From NCBI GenBank assembly GCA_029204225.1, contig CM055106.1, positions 10,383,969 to 10,447,968 on the forward strand: 64,000 nucleotides of DNA. Reading direction: 5' to 3'. The DNA comes from Diphasiastrum complanatum (taxonomy: Eukaryota; Streptophyta; Lycopodiopsida; Lycopodiales; Lycopodiaceae). The first letter of the stretch is position 1. Each line of letters opens with the position of its first letter. Below are positions 31,397 through 42,853 of the stretch, piece after piece. Below the pieces are notes generated by a model. The model did no database searches and was not told the origin of the DNA. It saw nothing but the letters and a program-made list of their open reading frames with translations. Position numbers and translations under genes: made by a program.

Positions 31397-31693
31397 ATGG
31401 CCGAAGAAACTTCAAATCAAACTGCAAATCCAGGTGCGCCATCTTATATGGTGATTTGTCAGCAGTTGAGTACGACACTCAATGATATGAATAATCGTAA
31501 TTAGATGAGAGATCAACAAATGGAGGTTCTGTTGAATCAAGTCAAATTGATGTCTTCACCCAATCTCGGTTTTCAACTGGTGGTTTATGCAGGCGAGAAG
31601 AAGGAGAATAAACCAAAGGTCGTCGAGGACTGGCTGGCCAATGTAGGGTCGAAGGTCTCACATAGTATAGCCCTCCCGCCTGTCAATGAGGGT
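31397..31693 (+). pseudogene. Gag N-terminal remnant of element M
   Basis: ATG 31397 opens MAEETSNQTANPG, with an in-frame stop at 31502-31504 (NNRN stop MRDQQ) and a second stop at 31694. The downstream gag and pol on the same strand make this the Gag start of a Gypsy element, broken by stops and then by the segment 31694-32458. Confidence 0.55.
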
Positions 31694-32458
31694 TAGATCA
31701 CTGGATAGGTACCTAACTATGCATAGATGCTACTTTTAGTTAGTTTCCTACTTCCTCCCTTAACTCTACTCACCACTAACACTATTCTCCTTTAACTCTA
31801 CTCCTCTACACTAACATTCATCATGATTTGGGTGAAGGGAAGGGATAGAAAAGAAGAGATTGAGAAGAGAATAGAGAAAGAGAGAGATATAGAGAGTGAG
31901 GGTGGAGGTTAGCTCAAATGCACATTTTACTTGCTAGAGGAGAAACATAAACTATTGAAACCAAAAAGCATGAACTTGAAAGCAATTGAAAACAACAAGA
32001 GCAATAGCAAGCATTGAATTGAAAATGAGAATGCTTCTCTTCCAAAATTGGTAGAGTTTCCTCTTTCTCATTAAGCATGAAAATAGTGTACAAATGGTGC
32101 CTTTTTATACAATGGGGAAGGCCCTTGCCCCTCAATCCTATTGGCTAATATTCACAATGATCCTATCCATTCATCTTGGACCCAACTTGATCCAAGGGTC
32201 CACAAAAAGTACATTGGTAATCACAAGATTCATGTGACTCCCAATTTGGACCCAACTCTAAAATGTAATCTCTAAGTTTAAAAATGACATTGGGCCTCTA
32301 GTTTTATTTTAATTCCAAGGCCCAAGTCATGTTTATTTTATTTACAACTTTATTTGCGTGCTCATTGGGCCATGGGCTTATACACGCAGGATGCCATGCC
32401 CTCGCAACACATTTTATTGGATGATTTTATCTATTTACACTTTGTTGGGAATACCCCC
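31694..32458. other. inserted segment interrupting the gag of M, probable LTR-type insertion
   Basis: No coding frame. Gag-like sequence stops to the left and resumes at about 32459. Near the right edge tgttggg-aata-cccccaaca (about 32444-32463) resembles the TGTTGGG...CCCAACA termini typical of plant LTRs. A tttttatacaatgg box near 32102 could be a promoter on either strand. I infer a solo LTR or small non-autonomous element but cannot place both ends or a target duplication. Confidence 0.35.
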
Positions 32459-33322
32459 AACAACCAAGTGGAGTAGTTACTTCAATCTACACAGTGTTCC
32501 TGATGAGAAGAAAATTGAAAGTGTCATGCTGTTTTTATGCCGCAAAGCGTCATCGTGGTGGCGAGATTTACCAATGAAGCCAACTATTTGGGAGGCATTT
32601 GCGGAAGTTTTCAAGAAAGCTTTTGTGGTTGCTGATGATGTGGACTACTACCTGAATTTCGTGAACTGCAAGATGGGTACAAAGAGTTTAGACTCCTATA
32701 TCCAGGAATTCATGGATCTATGGAATAGAATTCCATCATTCAATGCGAAGTTGGCACTACACAGTTTGTCCTAGATTTGCCAGCCGACTATCAGAACGAA
32801 TGCAGGCGGAATGTGCTTCAAAATCTCGAGGATGCGTTTCGGATTTTGAAAGCATATGATTCCACAGTGGTGGCATCTAGGAGGTAGTTTGCGCAAATTC
32901 CAACCACTTTGAAAACCAAGAAGGGTAAGAAGCACGGTCCAGACCAAGCAAAATGTTTTGACGAGTTAGATCAAGCAGCATCGGAACCCAGGAAGCCGAA
33001 GAGGAAGAGATTCAAGAAATCTATGTCCTGGGAAAAGGCTAAGAAAGAGAACTTATGTTTCATCTGTAAAAAGCCTGGACATATGATGAAATTTTGTCCA
33101 GAAAGGAAGAAAGTGTCTGCTCACATGATTGAAATCCCAGGAGGCAATGGTAAGACTTTGGAAATTAACTTGACTGATTGTGAGTGTGAATGTTCTTTTA
33201 GCACTACTTCTTTCTTGCCTAATGAATTTTTTCGTTTAACTGGCACAGTTAAAGATCAAGAAGTGAGTATTTTATTAGACAGTGGTTCAACTCATAATTT
33301 TATAAATTCTCGTCTTATGTAG
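32459..33322 (+). pseudogene. Gypsy Gag (C-terminal part) and protease N-terminal part, element M
   Basis: The capsid domain typical of Ty3/Gypsy (YFNLHSVPDEKKIESVMLFL, ASSWWRDL, WEAFAEVFKKAF, YIQEFMDLWNRIP) is followed by a frameshift near 32765 and a stop at about 32887. It then reads through a basic stretch to a CCHC knuckle CFICKKPGHMMKFC (33056-33097) and the start of an aspartic protease, ILLDSGSTHNFINS, catalytic Asp codon 33278-33280. A TAG at 33320-33322 separates this from the rest of Pol. Dead. Confidence 0.85.
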
Positions 33323-33331
33323 AAACTCAGC

Positions 33332-35152
33332 TTGGAAACTAAAGCCAACAATCATAGATATAAAGTTTATCTAGCTTCAAGAGCAGAGTTGGAGACTGGG
33401 AACGTAAAAGTCCTGAAACTCCCAGTTTTGATGCAAGGACACTTGGAATTGATTAATCTTCATGTTTTAGACCTAGCTCGTACTGATTTAATCTTAGGTA
33501 ATGAATGGTTATTTAGTAAATCGCCTTCTCTGTTAATTGATTTTGAGAAGCATGTTCTCACTTTCAAGGAGGGTGATAAGGTAGTTACATTATTTGACAG
33601 TAATTTTGTACGTCCGTTGGATCAAATTTCTACAGTTAATGAAATGGAAACATTGGATTATTTTGAGTATGAAGTGTTTTTAATTTATGTTATTCCAGTT
33701 GTGGATGTTCCTGAAATAAATCTAAATAGTTGTGAATTCTCAGCAATTCTTAACTCAACAGTGAAAGAACAAAACATAAATGAATTTAGGGATGTTTCTC
33801 CATTTAAATCACCTCATGATCTACCACCGTCTAGGTCAGTAGACCACAGGATTGAGTTAATTCCAGGAAGTCAACCTGTCTCTAGACAATTGTATAGGTT
33901 TTCTCAGAAGGAGGAGACAGAGATTTCAAATCAAATAGAAAACTATCTGAGGATGGGACATATACAACCTAGTAAATCACCATGGGACGCTCCTGTTCTT
34001 CTTAAATCGAAGGAAGATGGAGATTTCCGGATGTGTGTAGATTACAAGGGTCTTAATAAAGTGATTATCAAAAATAAATATCCATTACCCAAGATGGATG
34101 ACCTTGTAGATCGCTTGGGTGGAGCAAGGTATTTCACCAAGATAGATCTCAAGACAGGGTACCATCAAATAAGAATTAGGTCGGAAGATGTCCAAAAGAC
34201 AAGTTTTTGTTCTAGATTTGGTCATTATGAATTTCTAGTATTGCCATTTGGATTAACGAATGCTCCAGCAATGTTCCAGCAAATGATGAACGATTTATTT
34301 CATCCATATTTGGGAAAGTTTGTGGTTGTATTCTTAGACGACATTCTCGTTTATAGTAAATCCTTGGTGGAACACGTAGAACACTTAAAAATTGTCTTGA
34401 TGAAACTCCATCGGGAGTTACTCTACGCTAAAGAGTCCAAGTGTGAATTCTTTAAGCAAGAGTTGCTTTATGTCGGTCATAAGATCACAGTAAATGGGAT
34501 CAAAATTGTGATTGAGTGGCCAATTCCAAGAACTGTGAGGCAAGTAAAGTCTTTTTTAGGTTTTACACTTTTCTTTAAGAGATTTATTGAGGATTATGCT
34601 AAGTTAGTAGCACCGCTTAATAATCTGACAAAAGGACTTGTTAATAAAAAGAAAAAGAGAAATCAACCTAGTCTGTCTGTTGTTTGGAACGAGGAATTGA
34701 ATCAATGTTTTGAGAAACTTAAAACAATGATTGTTTCAGCTCCCGTGTTACAAATTGCAAATCCAGATTTACCTTACATCGTGAGAACAGATGCAAGTAA
34801 TGTTGCAGTTGGAGCGGTTCTATTACAAATGGATAGGCCACTAGCGTTTGAAAGCAAAAAATTCACTGGTTCTCAATTGTGTTATACTACGCAAGAAAAG
34901 GAATTTTTTGCTGTAATCCATGCACTTAAAACTTGGAGACACTACTTGTTTGGTAGTAAGTTTGTAGTGTATATGGATCAGCAGCCTCTTAAGTATTTTT
35001 GTAATCAACATGATCTTCGGGGGAGAAAAGCTCGATGGGCTGAATTGATGCAAGAATTCGATCATGAAATCCGTTACATAAGAGACAACTCTAATCAAGT
35101 TGCAGATGCTCTTAGTCGGATTGGTGAACTGAACGAGTTGTCATTCACCTAG
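33332..35152 (+). CDS. pol: Gypsy Pol fragment of element M: protease C-terminus, RT and RNase H
   Basis: A 606-codon open frame following the stop at 33320. It covers the protease tail (LDLARTDLILGNEWL), the RT fingers (HRIELIPGSQPVSRQLYR, GHIQPSKSPWDAPVLL, CVDYKGLNK, IKNKYPLP), motif A (TKIDLKTGYHQIRI) and motif C FLDDIL with both Asp present (codons 336-337, 34337-34342). The RNase H domain follows (RTDASNVAVGAVLLQ, YTTQEKEFFAVIHALKTWRHYL, QVADALSR). The RNase H resembles that of plant chromovirus-type Gypsy elements. The frame itself is open, but gag, protease and integrase around it are broken, so it is not expected to be expressed as a polyprotein. Confidence 0.9.
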   Translation: METKANNHRYKVYLASRAELETGNVKVLKLPVLMQGHLELINLHVLDLARTDLILGNEWLFSKSPSLLIDFEKHVLTFKEGDKVVTLFDSNFVRPLDQISTVNEMETLDYFEYEVFLIYVIPVVDVPEINLNSCEFSAILNSTVKEQNINEFRDVSPFKSPHDLPPSRSVDHRIELIPGSQPVSRQLYRFSQKEETEISNQIENYLRMGHIQPSKSPWDAPVLLKSKEDGDFRMCVDYKGLNKVIIKNKYPLPKMDDLVDRLGGARYFTKIDLKTGYHQIRIRSEDVQKTSFCSRFGHYEFLVLPFGLTNAPAMFQQMMNDLFHPYLGKFVVVFLDDILVYSKSLVEHVEHLKIVLMKLHRELLYAKESKCEFFKQELLYVGHKITVNGIKIVIEWPIPRTVRQVKSFLGFTLFFKRFIEDYAKLVAPLNNLTKGLVNKKKKRNQPSLSVVWNEELNQCFEKLKTMIVSAPVLQIANPDLPYIVRTDASNVAVGAVLLQMDRPLAFESKKFTGSQLCYTTQEKEFFAVIHALKTWRHYLFGSKFVVYMDQQPLKYFCNQHDLRGRKARWAELMQEFDHEIRYIRDNSNQVADALSRIGELNELSFT

Positions 35153-35740
35153 ATTTCTACGGATCTATATCTTTCGTTGAGAGGAAAATATGAATCAGAT
35201 TCCCATTTTAGTCACATTTGGAACATTGTTTAGACTGGAAGAAATGTGGACAGTGTTGAGTCAGAAACACACAGGTCAACTAACTAAGAAAGATAATAAG
35301 ATTGTGGAACAGTTCACCATTCGAGATGGATTACTATTTCGGAATGGAAAGTTTGCGTACCTGGTGATGATGAGCTCAAACGGAAGATTTTGTTTGAATG
35401 TCATGACATACCCTGTGTAGGACATCCCGGTATACACAGGTCTCTGCACTTGGTTAAGAGAGAATTTTATTGGCCAAAGCTCAAGCCATATGTCGAGTCA
35501 TATGTTGTTAGATACAAGCCCTGCTAACTAGCAAAGGCTGAATGCCATAAGGCTGGTGGTTTGTTGCATCCGTTAGATATCCCAAATAAAAAATAGAAAA
35601 GCATATCTATGGATTTTGTAGTTGGACTTCCAAAAATCCAACGACAAAAAGATTCTATTTGGGTTGTAGTAGATCGGGTAACTAAGTTAGTTGCATTCAT
35701 ACCAGTCAAGTCAACTATAAAGGCTCAATATACCATGCGG
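35153..35740 (+). pseudogene. Gypsy integrase fragment of element M, truncated
   Basis: In changing frames: CHDIPCVGHPGIHRSLHLV and REFYWPKLKPYVESYV form the integrase zinc finger, with the first Cys of the CxxC replaced (VRYKPC then stop). Next come the core beginning SISMDFVVGLPKIQRQKDSI and VVVDRVTKLVAFIPVKST. The sequence departs from integrase at about 35740, before the second catalytic Asp. No 3' LTR of M can be found, so M is truncated. Confidence 0.8.
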
Positions 35741-36230
35741 CAATTCGACGATGGCACTATGGTGGACCTTTAGAAAGAAAAAACAAGGCTGGAAGTGGAA
35801 AACAAGCAACAACAGCTGCATATTTAAAATCTCACCACTTATAATCAACAACAGCAGCAGATGCTCCTCGACCTCCAAAACCAGCTCCAACTGAAGGTAT
35901 CCAATATGCAGAATACCATCGATAACATCAAAACAGAAAGGGATGAAGCCGTAGTAGATGCACAAGCCGCATGTTCCGCTATGAAGCAATAGTTGGAATT
36001 AGTGGACTTCAACGACTTCGCACCACTAGCTATTCCTGAGGGAACTCCCATTCCATTGGTGGCTTATCAAACACTGGCCCAAAAGTTGAAAGCCACAATG
36101 AAGCAACACACGAAAGTACAACAATGCTTCCATCGAGGCCCTGAACCAGCACATTGTCACCCTAGAAGAAGGGTAAAGGTAGTTGTCCAGTCAACGCCGT
36201 CTGTTCATGCATGCCCAGTTCCATGATTTC
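35741..36230 (+). pseudogene. coiled-coil-like coding remnant of unknown element
   Basis: Short frames separated by stops (35768, 35825, 35990) give Gln-rich heptad-like sequence (QQQQQMLLDLQNQLQLK, TIDNIKTERDEAVVDAQAAC) followed by FNDFAPLAIPEGTPIPL and AQKLKATMKQHTKVQQC. It looks like the N-terminal coiled coil of a structural or Gag protein, but I recognise no family. It starts where the M integrase ends. Confidence 0.35.
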
Positions 36231-36349
36231 GGACACCACTTTGATGGACCAGATGGTGGAGATGGAGCAGGATTCCAGCAGCCTCCTCCTGTTACTCAAA
36301 GCTCCTCCTTTCAAGGCCAATGGGCCACTCATCGTGGCGAGAGGTGGAG

Positions 36350-37507
36350 ACCCATCATAAAAAAAAAAAATTCAAGTGTTTTTTTTATGGGTACCATGAC
36401 GGGTGGAGACCCAACCTTATATATCTTTTTATAAAAAAGTTTGGATGGGTATGAGAAATTTTTTTTTTAAATGTTTTTTCTGATGGGTCTCCACCACCAC
36501 GGTGGGCAATCAAACTTTAAAAAACAAAATTCAGATGGTCACCAGTCACGACATCATAAATTTTTTTTTTTTCAAGTTTTTTGACTTTTTTTTTGGAACA
36601 TATGTAAAAAAAATATTTGCTCTATCAAAATAAGTGAATTTTACTATATTTAACATGAGGAGAGAGTGTTGATAATTGAAAGTGAGGAGAGAAAGAGAGT
36701 GCTGATAATTGAAGGTGATCGAAAAATCACAATTCGTTCACAAAATCGTAGATTGTAATAGAAAACAAAAGAAAAATTGAAAGTGAATATATGGTGGAGA
36801 CCACATTTACTTATAAGCGATTTGGGGAGTAGAAGTGAAATATCGTTTATGGAATAAATTGGTATTGACACATGTCATTTACAGATCCATCAGACGAGAC
36901 CCATCATCAGACTTGTTTTTTCAAGTTTTTTTCGATGGATCTCTCCACCCACCACGGCGGGTGACGATCCATGCGACATTTTTTTTTATATTTCTTCAGA
37001 TGGGTCTTCACTCTCCTCGGCGGGTGGAGATATCGTCACACATCTTTTCTTAAAAATTTTCTGATGGACCCATCGAACATTTTTGTTTCTTCAGATGGGT
37101 CTCCACTCTTCTCAACGAATCATCACACATTTTTTCTCGATGGGTCAAGACTCATCAAACTTTATTAAAAAAATTTCAAATGGGTCTCTGCCTGCTGCGG
37201 CGCATTTTTATGAAATTTTTCACATGGGTCTCCACCCGTTGCGGCAAGTGCATCATCAAAACAAAAATTCAAGTTTTTTTCTAATGCCCATCATGAAGAT
37301 CCATCAGACTTTTTTTTTGAAATTTTTTTTTGAATATATGTAAATAAAAAAAATTGCTCTATCAAAATAAATGAACTTTACCATATTTAACGTGAGGAGA
37401 GAAAGGGTGCTGATAATTGAAGGTGATAAAAAAATCGCAATTAACTCGTAAAATTGTAGATTGCAACAGAAAACAAAAATAAAATAAAAGTGAATCTATG
37501 GTAGAGA
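36350..37507. repeat. diverged repeat field with a GATGGGTCTCCACC-like motif and a tandem duplication of about 730 bp
   Basis: Variants of gatgggtctccaccc followed by a CGGCGGGTG-like word recur at about 36482, 36933, 36999, 37096, 37177 and 37224, separated by T-runs. In addition the block from about 36590 (atttgctctatcaaaata ... ggtggagacc) recurs from about 37345 and is completed beyond element E from 43637. No coding frame. Confidence 0.7.
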
Positions 37508-38286
37508 TGTTAAAATTGAAAAATATTCCATATTGATTTCTTGGCTTGCTACAAGTACCATGCAAGTATGTAGCTCATTAATGCAAAATGCCAAGTTTGG
37601 CCTACATAGAACTCGAGCTACATGGTTATGTATTATCTAGTTTGATAAATGCAACTTGCATATAGTTTGTAGACATAGAATTAGCATGATTATGCTTGTA
37701 GAAACTCGTGGCAACTCACATGCATTAATTGTAAGTGATCCATAGTGACATGCAAGGCATGCACAAAGTTTAATGGACACATGCATGATGATTTGGACAT
37801 TTCTAGTTAGAACTAGTACACTTGTGAAAAGTTGGTAGAATTTCATGCATGACAAGTGACAAATGTCACATAGACTCTAGATGTCACTTTGGAATGGATA
37901 GACATGGTTCTACTCCGAGCTACCTCAATCTTCATAAATATGTGTAGCTCTCCACACAATCAATGATGAAGAACCAAAGTTTTGTAGCTATCTCATGTCA
38001 TTTTGGATCTAAACAAATATTGCTTGTTATCTCTCTAGCTCTCTCTCTCTCTAACTCGTGTTGAGGCTAATGCTCATACATTGAAATCTTGTATTTTTAT
38101 TCATTCTTTGATCATTGCTATTATATTTTGTTGATTAGCATGCTAGATTGTGGATTAGCCATTTCTTTTGAACTAGATTTTGTTAATCAATCTAGAATCA
38201 AGTTATAGTGCTAATCACAAAGCTTAATTAAGATCAGTCACTCTTGTGGACATTCCCCACACGTGTGAATTCTGGAAATTTTGTCA
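37508..38286 (+). repeat. 5' LTR of element E
   Basis: Begins tgttaaaattg and ends ggaaattttgtca. TATA-like ttcataaatatg at 37931-37942. One CACACGTGTG palindrome (38258-38267) about 20 bp before its end. A ctctctctct run lies near 38041. Confidence 0.95.
37931..37942 (+). promoter_or_regulatory. TATA box of the element E LTR
   Basis: ttcataaatatg in the 5' LTR, kept in the 3' LTR as tccataaatatg; followed by a pyrimidine-rich stretch expected for the R/U5 region. Confidence 0.5.
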
Positions 38287-38298
38287 TGGTATCAGATA
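38287..38298 (+). other. degenerate primer binding site of element E
   Basis: tggtatcagata directly after the 5' LTR; the last two bases depart from tggtatcagagc found in the other elements. Confidence 0.8.
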
Positions 38299-38983
38299 TA
38301 CATTAAGCTTTGCATGCTAACAACTTTGATTGTACAAGAAATTGAGAGCTAAATCGAACAAAAAAAGTAGCTTTGCACTTTTTGTAACCCTTCTCTAAAG
38401 TGTATTTGAATCAAATCGGACTTGAACAGAATTTTTAGACCTGAATTGAGGAAGTACGAAATTCTGGAATTCCGCACGTGTGAAAATCATATTTTTTCAG
38501 TCCCTTTGTTCTCCTTACTTATAGATCCAAAGATAGCAGTGTTATAGCTTGATGGAAAGCATTTGATCTGTACTTCTCATAAAAATTGAAACCAAATCAA
38601 TCTGATGTGTCTAGCAAGAGTTATAAGAACTTAAAGAGGATAGAGATAGGTCCAAAATCCGAGTGACAACATTTTGATTTGATTCAATTATACTTTGTTT
38701 TGAATCCATTGTTTTGAGCATCCAACACAAGAAACTGTAGATCAAGACTGAGTTTGAAGTATTTGAACACCCTTTGAGCCTTCTGAGTGTCAATAGTGTT
38801 TTCTTTTGAAGCATTTCACACGTGCCAAAAGTAGGATTCAAACCATCCAAAGTGTCAGGTGTTTCACATAGGAAGGTAGTTTAACCTTGAAAATACCTAT
38901 AGTGAAAGAGAGCAGCAACTCTAAGTCTGATAGGAACAAGCTCAAACATATCTCAATCCAATAACTAAGAAGTCTTCATTATA
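38299..38983 (+). other. 5' leader of element E
   Basis: Non-coding. Contains CACGTGTGAAAA near 38474 and TTTCACACGTGCC near 38815, both decayed forms of the LTR palindrome. Confidence 0.7.
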
Positions 38984-40415
38984 ATTGCATCTCAGGGAGG
39001 ATATCTTCTAGAAGCCAATGAAAGACTAAACACTTCTAATTACTCAATTTGGAAGTTAAGAATGGAGTCTGTTTTGATTCTCTAGGACGTTATGGATATT
39101 GTGCTTGGTGTTGAAGAGGAGCCTCAAGCACAGGTTGAGATTCCTAAATATAAGAAGAGAGCTAGAATGGCTCTACATTTCATTAAGATGAATATATCTA
39201 ATGAAATTTTGAGAGAGATAGGATCTTGCACTACAGCCAAAGAAGCTTGGGATGCACTAAAGACCATCTATGAAGCAAAAAATACTTCTAGAATACTCAC
39301 TCTTAGGAATCAGATTTTCCAAAGTTTTCAAAAAAGTGAAGAGAGTGCATCTAACTATGTTCTGAGAGTTAAAGATTTACATAGAGAGCTTTCATGTGTT
39401 GGTGTTACCATTAACCAAGTTGAGCTAATTCAAGTCATACTGAATGGCTTGAGAGATGACTATGATAATCTTGTTCAGTCTTTTGCTATTAAGGAGGAGT
39501 TACCTAATCTAGAAACTCTCCAGGGAATTCTTATTTCTGAAGAATCTAGACAAAGCTATAAACTCTCCAGGATGAACAAACTTGAACATGGTGGAAGTGA
39601 CAAAGCCCTCTTTGTCAAAGGCAAGCAGAAAGGAGGGAGTAAGAACCAACTCTCTCAAGCATACAACAAAGACAAAGCCAAAGATCGAGATCAAGATGGT
39701 GAAGAAGATGAAACATCTCATCCCTCTAGCTCAAAAACCAAGAAGAAGAAAGTAAAGTGCTTCTTTTGTGGCAAAAAGGGGCACTATGTCTCTAATTGCT
39801 TTAAGAAGAAAAACCAACTCAAGCAAGCTAATCTCTCCAAAGAGATTGAAGAAGATTCTGTTGCAAGTGATGGAGAAGGATCACTTATGATGTCCAGTTT
39901 TTCTTCATCACCTTTCAAGAAAGATGGAGCTTGGTACACAGACAGTGGAGCCTCTTCACATATGTCTTGTTCAAAGGTGTCATTTGACTCAATCTTACCT
40001 TTCAAAGGACTCAAGAGATCTATTTACACAGCTAATGATCATGAGTGTCCAATAGAAGGAATTGGCAACATTCCATTGAAACTTGCTTATTCAAAAGTTC
40101 TTGCACTTTCTAATGTTATTTTCATTCCAAAACTTACAAAGAACTTAATTAGTGTGGGAAAGTTGCTTGATAATGGTTGTGATGTAAGGTTCAACTCCAA
40201 TACTTGTTTTATCAAGAGAAAAGATGAGATCCTTGCTGATGGAACTAGATGTGGTGGAATTTTTAAGTTGAATTCTTATGAGATTGCAAACCTTTGTGAG
40301 GTTGTTTTGTTATCTAAGGAGGAGCTGTGGCATAGAAGGTTGGGACATCCTAACTCTACATCTATGTCTTCTATGGTTAAGAAAGAGAAGGCTATTGGTC
40401 TTCCAAAATCTCTCT
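38984..40415 (+). pseudogene. Gag-protease-pre-integrase of element E, start codon lost
   Basis: By alignment with C the polyprotein should start at 38984, where the codon is ATT; it reads on as ASQGGYLLEANERL. A TAG at 39083-39085 interrupts it. From 39092 the frame is open to 40417: Gag helical region (GVEEEPQAQVE, YKKRARMALHFIKMN), CCHC knuckle CFFCGKKGHYVSNC (39758-39799), protease WYTDSGASSHM (Asp present) and the pre-integrase ELWHRRLGHPN. A frameshift near 40410 moves the following CEACAIAKSH into another frame. Closest to element C among the local Gag proteins. Confidence 0.9.
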
Positions 40416-42836
40416 AAAGATTTCAAGCCTTGTGAGGCTTGTGCCATTGCAAAGTCACACAGAAAGCCATATCAGAAGTCTTTTATCTACTAATCCATTG
40501 GAACTCATACATTTAGATGTACATTTTTTCTCTTCTAAAAGTATTGGTGGTGCAACATGTTTTGTCACCTTTATTGATGACTTTACTAGATACACTTGGT
40601 TGTATCTACTTTCTTCAAAGGCTATGGTTTTTTATCACTTCCTTATCTTTAAAGCTTATGTAGAAAAACAGTTTTCTTGCAAAGTTAAAGCTTTAAGATG
40701 TGATGGAGGAGGTGAATATATCTCCAACAAGTTTCATAATCATTGTGAAGGTGAAGGAATAAAGAGAGAATTTTCTTGTGCCTATTCTCCATCCCAAAAT
40801 AGAGTAGCTGAGAGAAAAAATAGATCTTTATGTGAATGTGCTAAAGCAATTCGAGTAGCATCTTCTTTGCCTATTGAATACTGGGGTGAAGCTATAAATT
40901 GTGCAAACTATTTGTGCAATAGATTACCTCACAATGCTCTTGCTGGAAAAACACCTTTTGAAGTCTTGTTTCAGAGAAAACCTAAGGTAGATCACCTTAG
41001 AGTTTTTGGTTGTACTTGCTTTGTTAATATGCCTTGGAAACAAGGAAAAGAGATGATTCTAATTCTGTTAAAGAGATCATGGTTGGATATGCATCCAACA
41101 AGAAAGCTTACAGGATCTATGTTCTCTCTACCTCAACTACAATTGAGAGTAGAGATGTGATATTCCATGAAGATCAAAAATACATTCTTGAGAAGGCCGA
41201 GTTCAAAGATTCTCACAAAGATACTCCAATCATCACCCTTGAAGATCATCATGGAGAGATGGGGCCGAGATTTGAGGAGGAGTCACCTCGAATTTTTTCA
41301 CCAAGGAGATCTCAAAGAGAAAGATTCGAGCCTAGAAGGCTTACCTATGAAGATAGAGGAAAGCAAGTGAAAATCAGCTTCACTAATTGTGCCTATTTTA
41401 TTTCTCATGAGGAGCCAAAGGATGTATATGATGCTATCAACTCAAAAGAATGTTACCTTGCCATGAAGGAAGAATCTGATGCTTTGATGGCCAATAATAC
41501 ATGGGAGCTTGTGGATCTTCCATCCAACAAACATACCATTGGTTGCAAATGGGTTTTTCGAGTCAAGTATAATCAAGATGGCACAATCAACAAGTACAAG
41601 GCTAGGCTTTGTGCTAAAGGCTTTGCTCAAGTATATGGACTTGATTATGAGGAGACCTTTGCCCTTGTTGCAAAGATGGTATCAATTAGAATCATAATTT
41701 CTCTTGCTTGTTTTTTCAGTTGGCAAATTCTTCAACTAGATGTTTCTAATGCATTTCTAAATGGCTATCTAGAAGAAGAGATCTATATGGATCAACCTAT
41801 TGGGTTCATCCATGATGAGGAAAAAGTTTGCTTGCTCTTCAAAAGTTTATATGGATTAAAGCAAGCCCCAAGGTCATGGTATTCTCGACTTAACGCCTTT
41901 CTTGAGTCACTAGGATTTAATCTTAGTAACTATGATCCATCCTTATATGTCAAGTTTTTTGATAAAGATATTGTCATCCTTCTTATTTATGTTGATGATA
42001 TCATTCTGACAGGAAGTTGTATCAAGTTAGTTGACGAAACCAAGATTGCACTTGGAAAAGAGTTCAAGATGCAAGATCTTGGAAAAATTCACTATATTCT
42101 AGGACTAGAGAAGGACTCTAACAAAGGTGATGAAAGATCCTTCGAGGACATCACACTTTTTAGAAGTCTTATAGGCTCTTTAATTTGGCTCTCAATAACT
42201 AGACCTGACATAAGCTTTAGTGTTCATAAGCTGAGCTAGGCTGTGCAAAATCCTTCAATTTATCACTGGAAAAAGGCCAAGAGAGTGCTTAGATACATAT
42301 CTTCAACTTTTGATTTTGGTTTATTATATAAAAGTGAAGATCTTTCTATTATTGGTTATTCTGACTCGGATTTTGCAAGTGATAGAGCAGATCAAAAATC
42401 TACAAGTGCTTATGTCATATATCTTGGAGGAAACTTGATATCTTGGCTTTCCAAAAAGCAAGATACTATATCACTCTCATAATGTGAAACTGAGTACAAG
42501 GCGCTCACTACAACAACAAAGGAAGTGCTGTGGATCAAAAGGTTACTAGTGGAGCTAAAGATAATTATGGAAGAAAATATACCTATGATCATGTGTGACA
42601 ACATTTCAGCTCAAACCCTTGCCAACAACCCAATATTTCATGCAAAGAGCAAACATATCGAAGTCGCACATCACTTCGTGAGAGAGAAGCTCATTGGAGG
42701 TGAAATCAAATTGGAGCACATCGACACATTATCTTGCATTACAGATATGCTCACCAAACCTTTGAGCAAAAGTTCCTTCAACAAGCATAGAGCCAACCTT
42801 GGAGTTATACCAAGATCCATGTTCAAATCAATATAG
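40416..42836 (+). pseudogene. Integrase, RT and RNase H of element E, with frameshifts, stops and an RT deletion
   Basis: Integrase core HLDVHFFSSKSIGGA (first Asp present), LRCDGGGEY, and SPSQNRVAERKN (E present; the usual QQNGV is SQNRV). A second frameshift occurs near 41034. RT follows in the frame 41034-42239 with YVDDIILTGS intact, but between YILGLE and KDSNKGDERSFED roughly 45 residues found in A, B and C are missing. A TAG at 42237 ends that frame. RNase H continues (YSDSDFASDRADQKST, SWLSKKQDTISLS) with a TAA at 42480, then CDNISAQTLANN and AKSKHIEVAHHFV to a stop at 42834-42836. The element cannot be autonomous. Confidence 0.9.
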
Positions 42837-42841
42837 ATCAT

Positions 42842-42853
42842 TTTTAGGAGGAG
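42842..42853 (+). other. polypurine tract of element E
   Basis: ttttaggaggag directly before the 3' LTR. Confidence 0.85.

Noticed and set aside
37637-37855. 72-codon minus-strand frame, repeated at 42989-43207
   Set aside because: It lies in the LTRs of E and is duplicated with them; not a gene.
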